Source of the DNA: RUG11551 sp045586185
GTDB taxonomy: Bacteria > Planctomycetota > Planctomycetia > Pirellulales > Thermoguttaceae
NCBI GenBank assembly: GCA_045586185.1
Contig: JAZMZV010000132.1
Location: 5,498-69,497, forward strand
Length of the DNA: 64,000 nucleotides
Direction of reading: 5' to 3'
In this document: in pieces, positions 36,501-46,571 of the stretch
How positions within the stretch are numbered: the first letter of the stretch is position 1
How the letters are laid out: the number at the start of each line of letters is the position of its first letter
The notes under the pieces: generated by a model
The model's input: the letters and a program-made list of their open reading frames with translations, nothing else
What the model was told of the DNA's origin: nothing
Databases searched by the model: none
Translations under genes and position numbers: made by a program

Positions 36501-38122
36501 AGAACCATGGTTTTTCCAGAATATGTATTGGCGCTGGTTGCATTGGAAAGAGAAACTATGCCTTTCCCCGTTTTAATTACATTGACTTTGCCAGCGGGAA
36601 TGACTGTCTCTCCATCGTCATAACCCGGATTGTCAACAATCGTGGAGCCATTGATTCGCATATCCAGACCGCTTCCCAAACCGCAAATATACAAATCGTA
36701 TTCGCCGTCGGCATTTCGATACCCAGAAGTAATCGTACCTCCGCCCTGAACCCAATGGTTATTTGTCTGGAGCGTCATCATGCCAGAGGTTAAAGTTAAA
36801 GACTGATTATTTTTGTAGTCTGCTTGAGTTATCAACGAATTGAGCGTGCGGACGGTATGATCATTCGTTACCGCTGTTATAAGTAAATTCGCGCCTTCAG
36901 CAACGGTAGACGTTGTCTCCACCTTTTTAACAACGCCGTCTTGTATGCAGGCAAAAGACGTTGTAGGATCTGCAAAATACGCGCCAGTAATAAAAGACTG
37001 GTCTGCTGGCGTTTCAGTAAAAGTTACGTTTGAACCAAATTTAACAACGCCCTGCTTGGCTATTTGAGTAAATGCCGGAAGCGTAACATTGGCGCCCGTT
37101 CCTGAAAGATCCAAAACTTTGCCGGTTTCTCCCAGTTGGGTGAGATTAACGTTGGAAAAAGCAAGATTGGTTGCCGATCCGATCAATTTAATATTCGGCA
37201 AGCTGGTTGCGCCGTTCAGATCAACTGTAAACGTATCAATCGCCGCTCCGGTATAAATAATTCTATAACCGAAGACGTTCGCGTCAAAGCTCTGACCGGT
37301 TGCGCCCGTCAGGTCGTTATTCCAGCTAATCGAATCCGACGACAACGTCAGCGAAGTTTCGGTTGTCGTAGTCGACAGCGAATTTGCCGTATTGACAACC
37401 TGTACAGCGCCAAAGCTGCCGCGATAATTTTTATTGTTAACCTTTTGTCCTGCAACGCCTGAAATTGTAATTAGAGAATCAGAAGAAGATACTTTCAAAT
37501 AATTTACGCCTTCAGTCAAAGCGCTTATATCCCCCTTAACTGACGTTCCCCAGTTACCCGTTCCAGGCGTCGTTTGAGAGTTATAGCCGTAATAATTGAC
37601 AGAGTTAATTGTTGCATAGCGGAAACCGTCGCTGTCCGTAGAGGCGTAATAGTAAATATCGTACGTAAAATACGGGGCCGTCATACTAAATCTTTGATTC
37701 GCGCTGCTGTCGTCCAGATATCCGTAGTACAAAATCGCGTTGTTGTCAAGCGATGGACGACTATCCTTTTTATACATATATGTATTATTGCAGTTCCACG
37801 TCGCTGTAAGCCCCGTATTAGCGCCGGTATTGCTGATCAAATTAATGGTTCCAGATGTATTATAAGTGTCGTTGATGCTATTATCTCCCGGCGCGGTGTA
37901 TTTATTGATTCCGATGCCTGCAGTTGAGATCGCATTGTTCCAGTACTGGTAGTTGACGGGAACGACCCCCAAGGCGCCGCCGGTCGGCGCACCGAAATGT
38001 GGACCGAAGTTAATCGAAATGGAATCGGCGTCTGCATAGACGTTGGAAGCCAGTCCGCCCCATGCGAAAACGACTGCAAGTAAAACGCTTGAAAATCTAA
38101 CGAATGTTTTGGGATAAGTCAT
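33554..38122 (-). CDS. PEP-CTERM protein 1 with autotransporter-associated beta-strand repeats
   Basis: The protein has 1522 residues. A signal peptide (about 1-31, VRFSSVLLAVVFAWGGLASNVYA) is followed by a beta-rich N-terminal domain. A long stretch of passenger-type beta-strand repeats follows, with lines such as GAGSFTKTGSGKLEIT, AYTGDTTVSAGTLQLNG and GAGTLTLSAQNTYTAGA. It ends with VPEPSTWALLALGVVVLF and Arg-rich residues. This is the PEP-CTERM tripartite signal (PEP motif, helix, basic end), processed by an exosortase in families where it has been studied. A right-handed beta-helix on the cell surface is expected. No catalytic motif is seen. A Shine-Dalgarno-like GGAG lies before the ATG. 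The final residues VRSEE are encoded by a heptad repeat array. Confidence 0.87.
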   Translation of the reverse strand: MTYPKTFVRFSSVLLAVVFAWGGLASNVYADADSISINFGPHFGAPTGGALGVVPVNYQYWNNAISTAGIGINKYTAPGDNSINDTYNTSGTINLISNTGANTGLTATWNCNNTYMYKKDSRPSLDNNAILYYGYLDDSSANQRFSMTAPYFTYDIYYYASTDSDGFRYATINSVNYYGYNSQTTPGTGNWGTSVKGDISALTEGVNYLKVSSSDSLITISGVAGQKVNNKNYRGSFGAVQVVNTANSLSTTTTETSLTLSSDSISWNNDLTGATGQSFDANVFGYRIIYTGAAIDTFTVDLNGATSLPNIKLIGSATNLAFSNVNLTQLGETGKVLDLSGTGANVTLPAFTQIAKQGVVKFGSNVTFTETPADQSFITGAYFADPTTSFACIQDGVVKKVETTSTVAEGANLLITAVTNDHTVRTLNSLITQADYKNNQSLTLTSGMMTLQTNNHWVQGGGTITSGYRNADGEYDLYICGLGSGLDMRINGSTIVDNPGYDDGETVIPAGKVNVIKTGKGIVSLSNATSANTYSGKTMVLEGKLQIGEAIRSTEFYVATNAQLDFSSRNYKDDSDFPDFEVTATSFSGYGTVQIGNANNKITLTLNNVVNDGSQFARVNAYGKALNLNNSELHAEYVDNNSAITLANSTLVADTLNGSATSKVTITGNSSFNVENIAGTVTLEIPANETQTINTVISGSGELVKAGAGTLALTANNTYSGNTQINGGVLDLTEGKLYSGAYTVADVYVNEGGTLKVNHFGYAADGRGSLGGLTYSSYDSTNFHFNGGTVQITESFGEAINRKIELQTNGGTIDLAEGVELTLGSDVHGAGGLTKAGAGTLTLSLQPAYTGATTISAGKLITTAGGTLYNLSGVASATLDNNGQAITVNNSADTVFSGTITGAGSFTKTGSGKLEITNKMAYTGDTTVSAGTLQLNGAAGGNKFFQGAVTIAAGATLKCNVHDTLGYNSDEKVFNIYGTLDNASGNESLRNTTLNLYGGTISSSGGGQLDILNKDGTSTGDKIFAYALEGATATNPTVSTISSKINLRTNGTLEINTAANSKLLISGVISKGSDSCTITKLGAGTLTLSAQNTYTAGAIVKEGTLELTRRNQKAAFPKGSTITVDGATAVLAGNGDILGYTAGAIGSLTLKNGGTFKNDKSGTHITVNNPIYMNNGIIAAEGAGHDGTYSFLFDNAIHVTGGVNNKITALGFRLRTLDGTSYATGDFAGLIDVADGAKLTISSVIDSGSSAALTKSGAGELIMTSANAYTTGTTISQGALTLEESGALGTGAVAIAQDAVLNLNHEGNARFDNSVSGSGKIYKNGNGVLKILNNDEDGFVAESFVVNAGELDFKGYYKGSLEIGEDAVFSPGNSIGTLTIDGTEVDPQMSAFSLDSGATLLMEVGYDENNVWTSDQLIVNGNVYIDPNSTIILTLLEGTALPTGEFTIDLISGTGATEDTLNAFASVLSAPYFKDYSIDLNGGVIQLTASIDFNAVPEPSTWALLALGVVVLFLRKRVRSEE

Positions 38123-38205
38123 TGTTTACTCCAATATTTTGATTCGGGAAACTCTCGTTTCGAAACGAAGGTATATATTACCACTATAATATTTTCGATA
38201 ATACT

Positions 38206-38233
38206 ATTATAACACAAGTTCCGGTTTTTACAA
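38206..38233 (-). promoter_or_regulatory. Promoter of PEP-CTERM gene 1
   Basis: On the minus strand TTGTAA (38228-38233) and TATAAT (38206-38211) are separated by 16 nt, about 85 nt before the start codon. Confidence 0.65.
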
Positions 38234-38270
38234 GCAATTTGAAAAGAAAAAGAATAAAAAAGATGGAAAA

Positions 38271-38342
<72 letters not shown>

Positions 38343-38360
38343 TTTTTGATTTTCTTTGAG

Positions 38361-38386
38361 ATAAAAAAAGCGGGCGAGATGCCCGC
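38361..38386 (-). terminator. Terminator of PEP-CTERM gene 2
   Basis: On the minus strand GCGGGC pairs with GCCCGC (38370-38375 with 38381-38386) over a 5-nt loop and is followed by seven T. Confidence 0.7.
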
Positions 38387-38409
38387 GATCCAGTAAGCCT
38401 GAAAGTATG

Positions 38410-38526
38410 TGTAAATCTTTGGACAAGGCGGCGCCTATGGGCGCCGCACTCCTCCGACGCAAGCGAAAAAACTTCGTTTTCCGCTTGCGAACTCTCCTAA
38501 CTCCTCACTCCTACTTCCTAACTCGC
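38410..38526. repeat. Second copy of module B plus heptad array
   Basis: GTAAATCTTTGGACAAGG, the GCGGCGCC/GGCGCCGC hairpin, CCGACGCAAGC ... GCTTGCGAACTC and 7-nt steps (aactcct, cactcct, acttcct, aactcgc) repeat the arrangement at 33462-33575. The stop codon of PEP-CTERM gene 2 lies in the array. Confidence 0.85.
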
Positions 38527-41500
38527 TTCCGCAAATAAAGCAAACCACAAACACCCAGCGCCAGCAGCGCCCACGTGGACGGTTCTGGAATGGCGTTATG
38601 GTCGCCGAGAGTAATCGACCCGTCAGCGTTGAGCCAGTAGAGGAAGTCAATTCCCGCGTCGTTGACCAGCGTCAGGTTGATATTGTCGATATTGTACATT
38701 TCTTCAGGAACGCCGACAAGCCAATCAAGCGTTACCACCTGTCCGAGGAAGTCGGCAGCGTCGTCCAGATGAACCGTCAGGTTGAGCGGTTCGGCAAACA
38801 GTATATCGCCGTTAAAGCCGCTGAAGTCCAGTTTGTCCATGCCGGTCGCTCTGTCGGTTGTGTAAGCGTCCAGATAGAGCGTCGAGTCAATCGTGAACGT
38901 ACCCTCGCCCATGACGGACATCGTAAAGGCTTCGGTATCGTCCGGATTTCCGATGTTAATCGTCTTGCCTGCCGGGAACGTAAGAGACGAATCTGCTGAC
39001 AGGTCAACGGAGGCGAAACCGAAGTGAGCCGTGTCGGCGTCAGGCGCCATTTGCAGCTGAGCGCTGTCCAGATTGATGTTCTTCAAGGAACCGGTTTCGG
39101 TCTGAGTCATTTTCAGCGTTCCGCCTTTGACGGTCAAAACGCTGTCGTCCGATTCCGCGTTCAAGGCGGCTTTTGCCGTAACCGTTGCGCCGTCCTGAAT
39201 GCCGATTGTCGCGTCGTCGGTCAAAGTAATCGGCGTAGCGAAATCGGTGTTGCGGAGGAACTGCAAAGCCCCTGCTCCGTTCGAGCCGGAACCTTCAATT
39301 CCAAAGTAAGACTGCTCGCGAATAATCGCCATATCGGTATAGGACGAATCGAAAATCATCTGACCTTCGCCCGAAACGTACGTCTTGCCGGAAGGAGCGC
39401 CGCCCGTTCCGCAAAGATCCTGATTAACCCAAACCGTACCGCCGGTTACGTTCAATAAACCGCTGTCAGGAGCGCCAGCGCGACCGACAATAATGCGGTT
39501 GGCGTAAACGTCGCCGCCGGAAACGTTCATTACGCCGGTGGAGGAGTTATCCCGACCGACAACAATCGATGTCGTGTTGCTGAACGTACCGTCTGTTACA
39601 TTGAAGTAGCCCTTTGAGTTCCCTTCGCGACCGACGAAGAAGTCGCCCGTCGTCGTAACGGAACCGCCGTTGACGTCAAAGTAACCTGTCGTGCCGTTCT
39701 TCTGACCGACTTCAACCTGACCGTTGATCACCGTCGAACCGCCGTTGTGGGTATACTTGGAAGTATAGTTTCCTGTCGTGTCGGCAATGATCAAACGGTT
39801 CATAACGATTTCGCCGCCGTTGATTGTCGTTTCGCTGTTATAAAGCATCGCATAGCCTTCCGGCATCTTGAAGTAGCCGCCGTTCATGACGAACTTGTTT
39901 TCCGTTCGGAACCAGCCGTTGACGGTTTTCGTTACCGTACCGCCGTTAATTTCCAGATAGCCGTCCTGATTGACTCGCGGTTCAGACGCCGTCCAGTTGA
40001 AAGTTCCACCGTCGATAATCAAATTGCCGTGAACGTTGGAACCGGCATAGTTAGTCGTTCCGCCGCTGACGGCAATCGTAGCGGAATTGGGGACGTCGCC
40101 GTTGAACGCGTTCGTTCCGCCGGCAACGACTGTCTTGCCGGTAATGTTGTCCATCGTATTGGTTCCGCTGATAACGAATCCGGTTGAGTTGTTGGCGTCG
40201 CCTTCCCAGTTGCCAGAGTCGCCCATGGAACCGCTGGCGTCTGCAACCCATATCTTAACGCCTTCCGGCGCAGTTCCGTAGCTGGCGACAACCGCGTAAT
40301 GACCGTTCATCGGGACAACCGACTTCACCCAGCCGGAGGGAACGTTAGTAATATTGTAAACGCTGTTCGCAGTTGATTCGTCTGCAAACAGACCGACAAG
40401 CATCTGATCGCCGTTGGCGTAAGAAAGTTTATCGGAAGCCTGAGCGTTAATCGCGCCGCCGTTGACGGTAAACGATCCGTCGGTCGAAACGATTGTACCG
40501 TACGGCTGAAGATTGATCGTTCCGCTGTTAAGCGTTGCAGCTCCAGCGTTGGTCATCGCGCCCAAGTTTACCGTACCGTCGGCAATGTTGATATACGAGC
40601 CGGAGTCCGCGAAGATGTTTCCAACGGTAAGCGTTGAATCGGCGCCGGAGAAATCGTAGCCGGAATCCGCGTGACGAATTGCAATGTTGGAATACGTCGC
40701 GTTTCCGCCCGTCTGAATAACGTTGGCGCGGCCGGTGTCAGCATTTGTACTGGAGTGGCCAATAAAGAAGGCGTCTGCGCTGACCGACAAGTTTCCGCCG
40801 GTGATTTCCAGCAAAGAGCCGTCCGTTTTTTCGGACCAGCCCAAGCCGGAAGAACCGCTGCGGGCGACAACGTTGGCGTTGTCTGCAATGGTAATGTGAA
40901 CCTTGCCCGCCATAGCCATCCAGAACTCGCTGGCGCTGAAGTAGCTGTCGCCGCCGAAGTTCATTTCCAGATTGTAATCCTTGCCGGAAACCAGGCCCGG
41001 AACGTTGTCAGCGTCGTTGGATCCGCCCCACGCGTTGCCGGTAATATACGCTTTGGCGTTGTCCGTCATGCTGAACGAAGCGTACCCTGCGCCGGAATGG
41101 TTGTTGTCGTTATTCCCTTTGAAGGAATAGAAGTTCGCCGCGCGAAGCGTCGAATCGCCCGACATCGTAACGTACGCCTGAACGTTATCGCCGTTGTCGC
41201 AGTTGTATGCGAGGTTGAATTCGTTGACGTCCAGAACAGCGCTGTCGGTAATATCCAAATACGTGTATCCGTGCTGGCTGGTACGGAAATTGTTGGCTTT
41301 CAGGTAGCTGTCGCCGGAGAGCTTGATATTGGAAACTCGGTTTCTCTGGTCTGTAATATACAGATATCCGCCGTTAGCGTAGAACGACCCGCCGGAAATG
41401 TTGACGTTTGAATCTCCATGGAAGGAGAAGAACGCATCCCCGCCGACAGTAAACAAACCGCCGGACTGGTTGAGAGTTGACAAACCGGCATCGTTACCCA

Positions 41501-44500
41501 TATATAACGTACCGGCAATTTTAACCGACGCATTGTCGCTGACGTTGGTAAAGTTTTGATCGCTGTTGGATTTCCATGAGGCTGCAACTGTAACATCCGA
41601 ATTGCCGCTGAAATTCATCGTTGACCCGAAGTTGTCCATTTCGTTAACGGATAGCTTTCCGCCGGTCATATCCAAAACAGAACCATATGCGTTTTGAGTC
41701 AATCCAAAACCGGAACTGCCGGACCTGGATGTAACAGAAGCGTTGTCGGAAATTGAAACGTACGTCTTGACGGACATGCCCGCCCACCATTCCTCGGACG
41801 TGAACTGGCTGGCGCCGCTGTATTCCTGATAGGGAACGAAATCATAGCCGTCCAGCGGAACGACAGACGAGGCAGAGTCAATGCCGCCCCAGAAGTTGCC
41901 GTTGACAGTAACTTTGGCGTTGTCTTCTACAATGAACGACGCTGACGCCGCGCCAGTAGTAAAGTTGAGCGGAACGAACGCGCTGTCAATCGTCAGCGAG
42001 GCGTTTTCGCCAACGCCCAGCAAAGCTTCCTGTCCGTTAGAACCCAGCGTTACAGACGGGACTTGCGCTGTCGTCGAACCCCAGAAGCTAACGCTGCCGC
42101 CAGAGACGTCCAAGCTCTCCGTCGTTACAGAGCCGTTTTTCGACGCGAAGTAGGCTTCGCCGCCCTGGTCGACGGAAATTCGATTTGCTGTAACGGTGGA
42201 ATTGTCGCCGTCAACAATCATATATCCGTTTTTGAGTTCAATCGCCTGAGCGGAAATCGCTACGTTGTTTCCATACGGCCAGACAAGAGAGTGGTTTCTG
42301 ACGGTAATGTTTTCCGCCGCTGAAATCGTTAAATTATTTGCTGACATTTCCAAAAGGGTGTCGTCAAAAATGACGTTGCCCGCCTGAATCGTCGTACCTG
42401 TGAACTCGTCAGCAGCGCCACCGGCAAAGACGACTCGGGATTTATCGTCGCCGTAAATGTTGCCGTTGAAATTCAGATTGTTAACGTTCAAATACGCTCC
42501 CTGCAGAGCGATGTTTTTCACCGAGCTGACTTCTTCAGACGTCAGGTCAACAGTGCCGCCTTTAACCGTCAAAACATAATTTGAAGATTCCGCATTAATC
42601 GGGGCTTTCATGGTCAGCGTCTGACCGCCCTGAATTCCAATCGTCGCGTTGCCGGTAAGAGTAATCGGCGAAGAGGAATCGGCGCTTTGGATGAATCGCA
42701 GCGCGCCAGTTCCGTCAGCTCCGGAACCTTCAATTCCCAAATACGTCTGCTCGCGAATTATCGGCAAGTCAGCATAAGTCGAATCGAAAATCATCTGCCC
42801 TGTTCCGGAAACAAACGTCTTGCCGGAAGCCGTTCCGCCTGAACCGCACAGATCTTGAGTAACCATAACCGTACCGCCGGAAACTCTCAAAATCGCGGCG
42901 TCGCCAGCGTCAGCTCGTCCAACAATTATGCGGCTGGCGTTAACAGTTCCGCCGGTAACTTCCATCAAACCGGTGGAATCGGCGGGAAGAGCAATGTTAA
43001 TCGCGCCAGAGCTGGTCAGCATACCGCCGTTGATAATTAACGAACCGTTGGTAGAGGGTTTTTGAGCAACGTCAATGACGCCGTTTACGACTGAAATGCC
43101 GTCGTTCTGTACAAAAGAGCCGGTATAGTTTCCTTCGTTGTCGCAAATCATCAATCGAGGAACGGTAAATATACCGCCGTTGACTTCGATCGAGCTGGAA
43201 TATCTCATCGGCAGATAGTTTCCGCCAACGGTAAACGAACCGCTGTTAATAACGATTCGGTTTTCGTTCCAGAAATTGCTCGGCGCTGAGAATGTACCGC
43301 CGTTGAGTTCCAGATAACCTGTAACGTTTTTGTTTCCATTAGAAACGGTCATTGTACCGCCGTTAAGCAAAACCGTGCCGGCGATCGTGCCGTCCTGAGT
43401 TGAAGTTCCGCCGCTGAAAACAAGCGTCGTACCGGCGGGAATCGTATTGGTAAACGCGTTCGTTCCGCCCAAAACAACCATTTGATTGTCGTAGGAGCTA
43501 ATCGCGTTGTCGCCGCCGAGAATAAAGCCGGTGTTGTTTCCTGTATCGCCAGCCCAGGAACCGGCATCCCAGTACTTAACGCCCGTCGGCGCGGCTCCGT
43601 AACCGACAACGACGGCGTACTGTCCGTTGACGTCTAAAACCGCAGTCTGCCAGCCGGACGGCGCGGTCGTCAACGCGTTGGCGGCGTTGGCGGCGTCTTG
43701 CGAGCTGTACAGACCGGCAATCATCTGATCGCCGTTGGAATACGTTATCTTGTCGGACGCCGACAGGTTAATCGCTCCGCCGTTGGCGTTGAACGTTCCT
43801 TCCGTCGCCTTGATGTATCCGTAAGGACGCAGATTAATCGTACCACTGTTGAGATTGAACGTCGATTCCGCTCCGATGTCGATTGTCGTTGCGTTGAACG
43901 TTGCCGAGTCGTTGACGTTGGTCAGGGACTTCGTGCCGTTGGCGGCGATGAACGTTCCCGTTGTAAACGTACTGTTTCCGTTGAGAGTAATTTCAGCAGA
44001 GTTGTCTTTTCCTTCGACAATTCCCGTTCCAGCGCCCGCCCCAACGAGCGTGTCAGCATAAACTGTTACGTTGGCATTGTCGTTGAGTGTGACGGAACCG
44101 TAACCAGCGCCGGTATGGCCCTGCTCTGCGTTTCCGCCAAAGAACGTCATGCGTCCGGTTGTAACGCTGGCGGAATCGCCCATCGTAACGTCGGTATGGA
44201 CATTGTCGCCGTCAGAATAATTGAATGCTGCGCTGAAAATGTTAGTCCGAATGGCGGAAGCGCCAGACATGGTCAGATTCGTCGTGCCGTGCTGGCTCAA
44301 GCGCAGGTCTTTCGCCTGAAGATAGCCGTCGCCGGACATCGTAATATTCGCCGTTCGAGTATTCTGGTCTGTTGCATACAGCTGACCGCTGTTGGAAATG
44401 TACTTACCGCCGGAAATATTGACGTTTGAATTCTCATGATAGGAGAAATACGTCGTGCCGTTGGCGAAGAAGTATCCGCCCGTCTGCGTGAAGTTTGCTG

Positions 44501-46367
44501 AATAATCTGAACTGTTGCCGATATTAGTCGTACCCGCAACCCTGATAACTGCGTCGTCTGAAAGCGTCATATACGAGTCGGTTTTATCCATAATAAGGTT
44601 TCCGTTGGCTTTGAACAAGGCGTTGCCGCCAACGTTTGTTGTACTGCCCTGGTTGTTCCAGTTGATAACAGTCAGAGCGCCGCCAGTCATGGTTGTTACA
44701 GAACCTTCCGCGCCGGTCGCCCAGCCCATGCCGGACGTGCCGCTTCCAGAAGAAATGCGGGCGTTGCCTTCAATAAGAACGTTGGCTTTCGCCGACATGG
44801 CAACCCAAAATTCGTTTGTCGCTGAGAACGAGCTGTTGTCGCTAAACGTCATTTCCAGAGCGTAATCTTTTCCTTCCAGAGGCAGCGTGATGTTTGTGGC
44901 GTTGTTCTTTCCGCCCCAGAAGTTGCCAGCGATGGTAAAAACGGAATCGTCTTTCATGACAACCGAAACGTAAGCGTGAGCGTCTGTCGAGTTCACGCCG
45001 TAGAACGGCGTAACCCCGCCGTTAGCTGTAATGCGGGAATTTCCTGACATGACGATGTTCGTTTCAGACGTGTCAGCAGCGTCATAATGATACGCCATAT
45101 AGAAATTAGTGGCTTCCATAGAGGAATTGTCCGTCATATTAATATTAGTAACGCCGTGCTGACCCCAGTACATTGTTGTCGCTTTAAGAGAAGCGTTGCC
45201 GGACATGTTGACGGCGCCGACTCGTTCATTTTGGTCTGAACCGTAAATCGTTCCGTTGACGATAAACTGCCCGCCGGAAAGGTTGGCAGTCGAATCCGCA
45301 TGCCAGGAAAAATACGTCGTGCCGTTGGCGTTGACCGTTCCGCCCGTCTGATTGAAGACGCCGCCGGCGGAATCGTAGCCGATATAAGTTGTGCCGTCTA
45401 TGGTCAGCGTCGCGTCTTGAGTAACGTTGACAGCGCCGGAGCTCAAAATGCGAAGTTGTGTGCTGGAAACCTTGGATTCTCCCGTCAACGTCATAGCGCC
45501 GCTGTCGTAAACGATTGCCGTCTTTAACGCAGCTTCTGAAGTCTCTTTCGGGTTAAGAGCGGAGCCGGCGTTGTAAATGCTGGTGTCGCCGTTAGCCGTC
45601 AATTTGGCTTGATCGAAGAGGTAAACTTTAGATGAACCCTCGTAAATTTTCAACGTTCCAGACAACGTTGTCGAGGAGGCGTCGTACATGTTCACCGTAC
45701 CGTTTCGAAATTCAGCATTAACCATAGAAAGCTTTCCGTTATCTGCCATTTCCAGAACGGATCTGTGAGAGGATGCGTTCCATCCAATACCGGAGTTGCC
45801 GCTTCGAGATTCAACCGATGCGTTGTCAGCAATCAGAATATACGATCTGGCGCTCATGGCAGTCCACCATTCTCCAGCCGAGAAAGAGCTGTTTCCCGTA
45901 TAATACTGAACCAGCGGGAAAAAATTCCCATGAGTTGGCGAGAACGTGGAAGCCGCGTTCGTACCGCCCCAGAAGTTGCCGGAAGCCGTAACAGTCGCGT
46001 TATCCGTAACTTCAAACGTGAACGACGCCAAGCCGCTGGTCATGTTTCCCAACGGGATAAACGGACCGTCAATCGTCGTTTGTGACGAACCGCCGAACGT
46101 AATGTCAACGTCCTGCCCTGCCGCGCCCGGTCGATAATTGGTATTGGAAACGGAAATCGTTCCCTCGTCAATATAGCCCGGATTGCCCAGCGTAACAGGC
46201 GCGCCGTTGTCCCAATAGCTTTCGTTGAGCAAGTCGTCTACCGTTGCAGACCCGGCGTTCCAAACCGTTTCCGCCAACGTTACGCTGCATGCGCCGACTA
46301 ACAGCGTAACAATCGCTATCAGACTAACGCATCGACCCAGTTTAACCAAATTCCAATGGCTTTTCAT
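38511..46367 (-). CDS. PEP-CTERM protein 2, very large modular beta-repeat protein
   Basis: The protein has 2618 residues from the ATG at 46367, which has GGAAG upstream; ATGs at 46388 and 46400 are alternatives. A signal peptide (SLIAIVTLLVGACSVTLA) is followed by beta-helix-type repeats (GGTFxxxG, MSGNAxLxA, NxSGG). A module with GNFWGG, then EWWTAMSxK, then SGxSGxGW occurs four times (about 45985-45720, 44945-44660, 41920-41640 and 41065-40780). A block starting GVKYWDAGSW / GVKIWVADASG and ending SLKNI is duplicated over about 350 residues. It ends with IPEPSTWALLALGVCGLLYLRKRVRK, a PEP-CTERM signal. It is probably a surface adhesin or structural protein. No enzyme motif is seen. It has its own promoter and terminator. 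Confidence 0.87.
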   Translation of the reverse strand: MKSHWNLVKLGRCVSLIAIVTLLVGACSVTLAETVWNAGSATVDDLLNESYWDNGAPVTLGNPGYIDEGTISVSNTNYRPGAAGQDVDITFGGSSQTTIDGPFIPLGNMTSGLASFTFEVTDNATVTASGNFWGGTNAASTFSPTHGNFFPLVQYYTGNSSFSAGEWWTAMSARSYILIADNASVESRSGNSGIGWNASSHRSVLEMADNGKLSMVNAEFRNGTVNMYDASSTTLSGTLKIYEGSSKVYLFDQAKLTANGDTSIYNAGSALNPKETSEAALKTAIVYDSGAMTLTGESKVSSTQLRILSSGAVNVTQDATLTIDGTTYIGYDSAGGVFNQTGGTVNANGTTYFSWHADSTANLSGGQFIVNGTIYGSDQNERVGAVNMSGNASLKATTMYWGQHGVTNINMTDNSSMEATNFYMAYHYDAADTSETNIVMSGNSRITANGGVTPFYGVNSTDAHAYVSVVMKDDSVFTIAGNFWGGKNNATNITLPLEGKDYALEMTFSDNSSFSATNEFWVAMSAKANVLIEGNARISSGSGTSGMGWATGAEGSVTTMTGGALTVINWNNQGSTTNVGGNALFKANGNLIMDKTDSYMTLSDDAVIRVAGTTNIGNSSDYSANFTQTGGYFFANGTTYFSYHENSNVNISGGKYISNSGQLYATDQNTRTANITMSGDGYLQAKDLRLSQHGTTNLTMSGASAIRTNIFSAAFNYSDGDNVHTDVTMGDSASVTTGRMTFFGGNAEQGHTGAGYGSVTLNDNANVTVYADTLVGAGAGTGIVEGKDNSAEITLNGNSTFTTGTFIAANGTKSLTNVNDSATFNATTIDIGAESTFNLNSGTINLRPYGYIKATEGTFNANGGAINLSASDKITYSNGDQMIAGLYSSQDAANAANALTTAPSGWQTAVLDVNGQYAVVVGYGAAPTGVKYWDAGSWAGDTGNNTGFILGGDNAISSYDNQMVVLGGTNAFTNTIPAGTTLVFSGGTSTQDGTIAGTVLLNGGTMTVSNGNKNVTGYLELNGGTFSAPSNFWNENRIVINSGSFTVGGNYLPMRYSSSIEVNGGIFTVPRLMICDNEGNYTGSFVQNDGISVVNGVIDVAQKPSTNGSLIINGGMLTSSGAINIALPADSTGLMEVTGGTVNASRIIVGRADAGDAAILRVSGGTVMVTQDLCGSGGTASGKTFVSGTGQMIFDSTYADLPIIREQTYLGIEGSGADGTGALRFIQSADSSSPITLTGNATIGIQGGQTLTMKAPINAESSNYVLTVKGGTVDLTSEEVSSVKNIALQGAYLNVNNLNFNGNIYGDDKSRVVFAGGAADEFTGTTIQAGNVIFDDTLLEMSANNLTISAAENITVRNHSLVWPYGNNVAISAQAIELKNGYMIVDGDNSTVTANRISVDQGGEAYFASKNGSVTTESLDVSGGSVSFWGSTTAQVPSVTLGSNGQEALLGVGENASLTIDSAFVPLNFTTGAASASFIVEDNAKVTVNGNFWGGIDSASSVVPLDGYDFVPYQEYSGASQFTSEEWWAGMSVKTYVSISDNASVTSRSGSSGFGLTQNAYGSVLDMTGGKLSVNEMDNFGSTMNFSGNSDVTVAASWKSNSDQNFTNVSDNASVKIAGTLYMGNDAGLSTLNQSGGLFTVGGDAFFSFHGDSNVNISGGSFYANGGYLYITDQRNRVSNIKLSGDSYLKANNFRTSQHGYTYLDITDSAVLDVNEFNLAYNCDNGDNVQAYVTMSGDSTLRAANFYSFKGNNDNNHSGAGYASFSMTDNAKAYITGNAWGGSNDADNVPGLVSGKDYNLEMNFGGDSYFSASEFWMAMAGKVHITIADNANVVARSGSSGLGWSEKTDGSLLEITGGNLSVSADAFFIGHSSTNADTGRANVIQTGGNATYSNIAIRHADSGYDFSGADSTLTVGNIFADSGSYINIADGTVNLGAMTNAGAATLNSGTINLQPYGTIVSTDGSFTVNGGAINAQASDKLSYANGDQMLVGLFADESTANSVYNITNVPSGWVKSVVPMNGHYAVVASYGTAPEGVKIWVADASGSMGDSGNWEGDANNSTGFVISGTNTMDNITGKTVVAGGTNAFNGDVPNSATIAVSGGTTNYAGSNVHGNLIIDGGTFNWTASEPRVNQDGYLEINGGTVTKTVNGWFRTENKFVMNGGYFKMPEGYAMLYNSETTINGGEIVMNRLIIADTTGNYTSKYTHNGGSTVINGQVEVGQKNGTTGYFDVNGGSVTTTGDFFVGREGNSKGYFNVTDGTFSNTTSIVVGRDNSSTGVMNVSGGDVYANRIIVGRAGAPDSGLLNVTGGTVWVNQDLCGTGGAPSGKTYVSGEGQMIFDSSYTDMAIIREQSYFGIEGSGSNGAGALQFLRNTDFATPITLTDDATIGIQDGATVTAKAALNAESDDSVLTVKGGTLKMTQTETGSLKNINLDSAQLQMAPDADTAHFGFASVDLSADSSLTFPAGKTINIGNPDDTEAFTMSVMGEGTFTIDSTLYLDAYTTDRATGMDKLDFSGFNGDILFAEPLNLTVHLDDAADFLGQVVTLDWLVGVPEEMYNIDNINLTLVNDAGIDFLYWLNADGSITLGDHNAIPEPSTWALLALGVCGLLYLRKRVRK

Positions 46368-46465
46368 GATATTGCTTCCAGTTGACATGAGTATACTCAC
46401 TCAGGTTATAATTATGTGATTTGTATATATTGCTACATATTTGCAGTATTTTACTACTATTGTAC

Positions 46466-46493
46466 ATTATACACGACATTTTGAACATTTCAA
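46466..46493 (-). promoter_or_regulatory. Promoter of PEP-CTERM gene 2
   Basis: On the minus strand TTGAAA (46488-46493) and TATAAT (46466-46471) are separated by 16 nt, about 90 nt before the start codon. Confidence 0.7.
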
Positions 46494-46571
46494 GCATTTT
46501 CCCACAAAAAAATAAAAAAGATAGATAAAATTTAGAATTAAGAACTAATTAATCGGGTTTAAATGTTTTTG

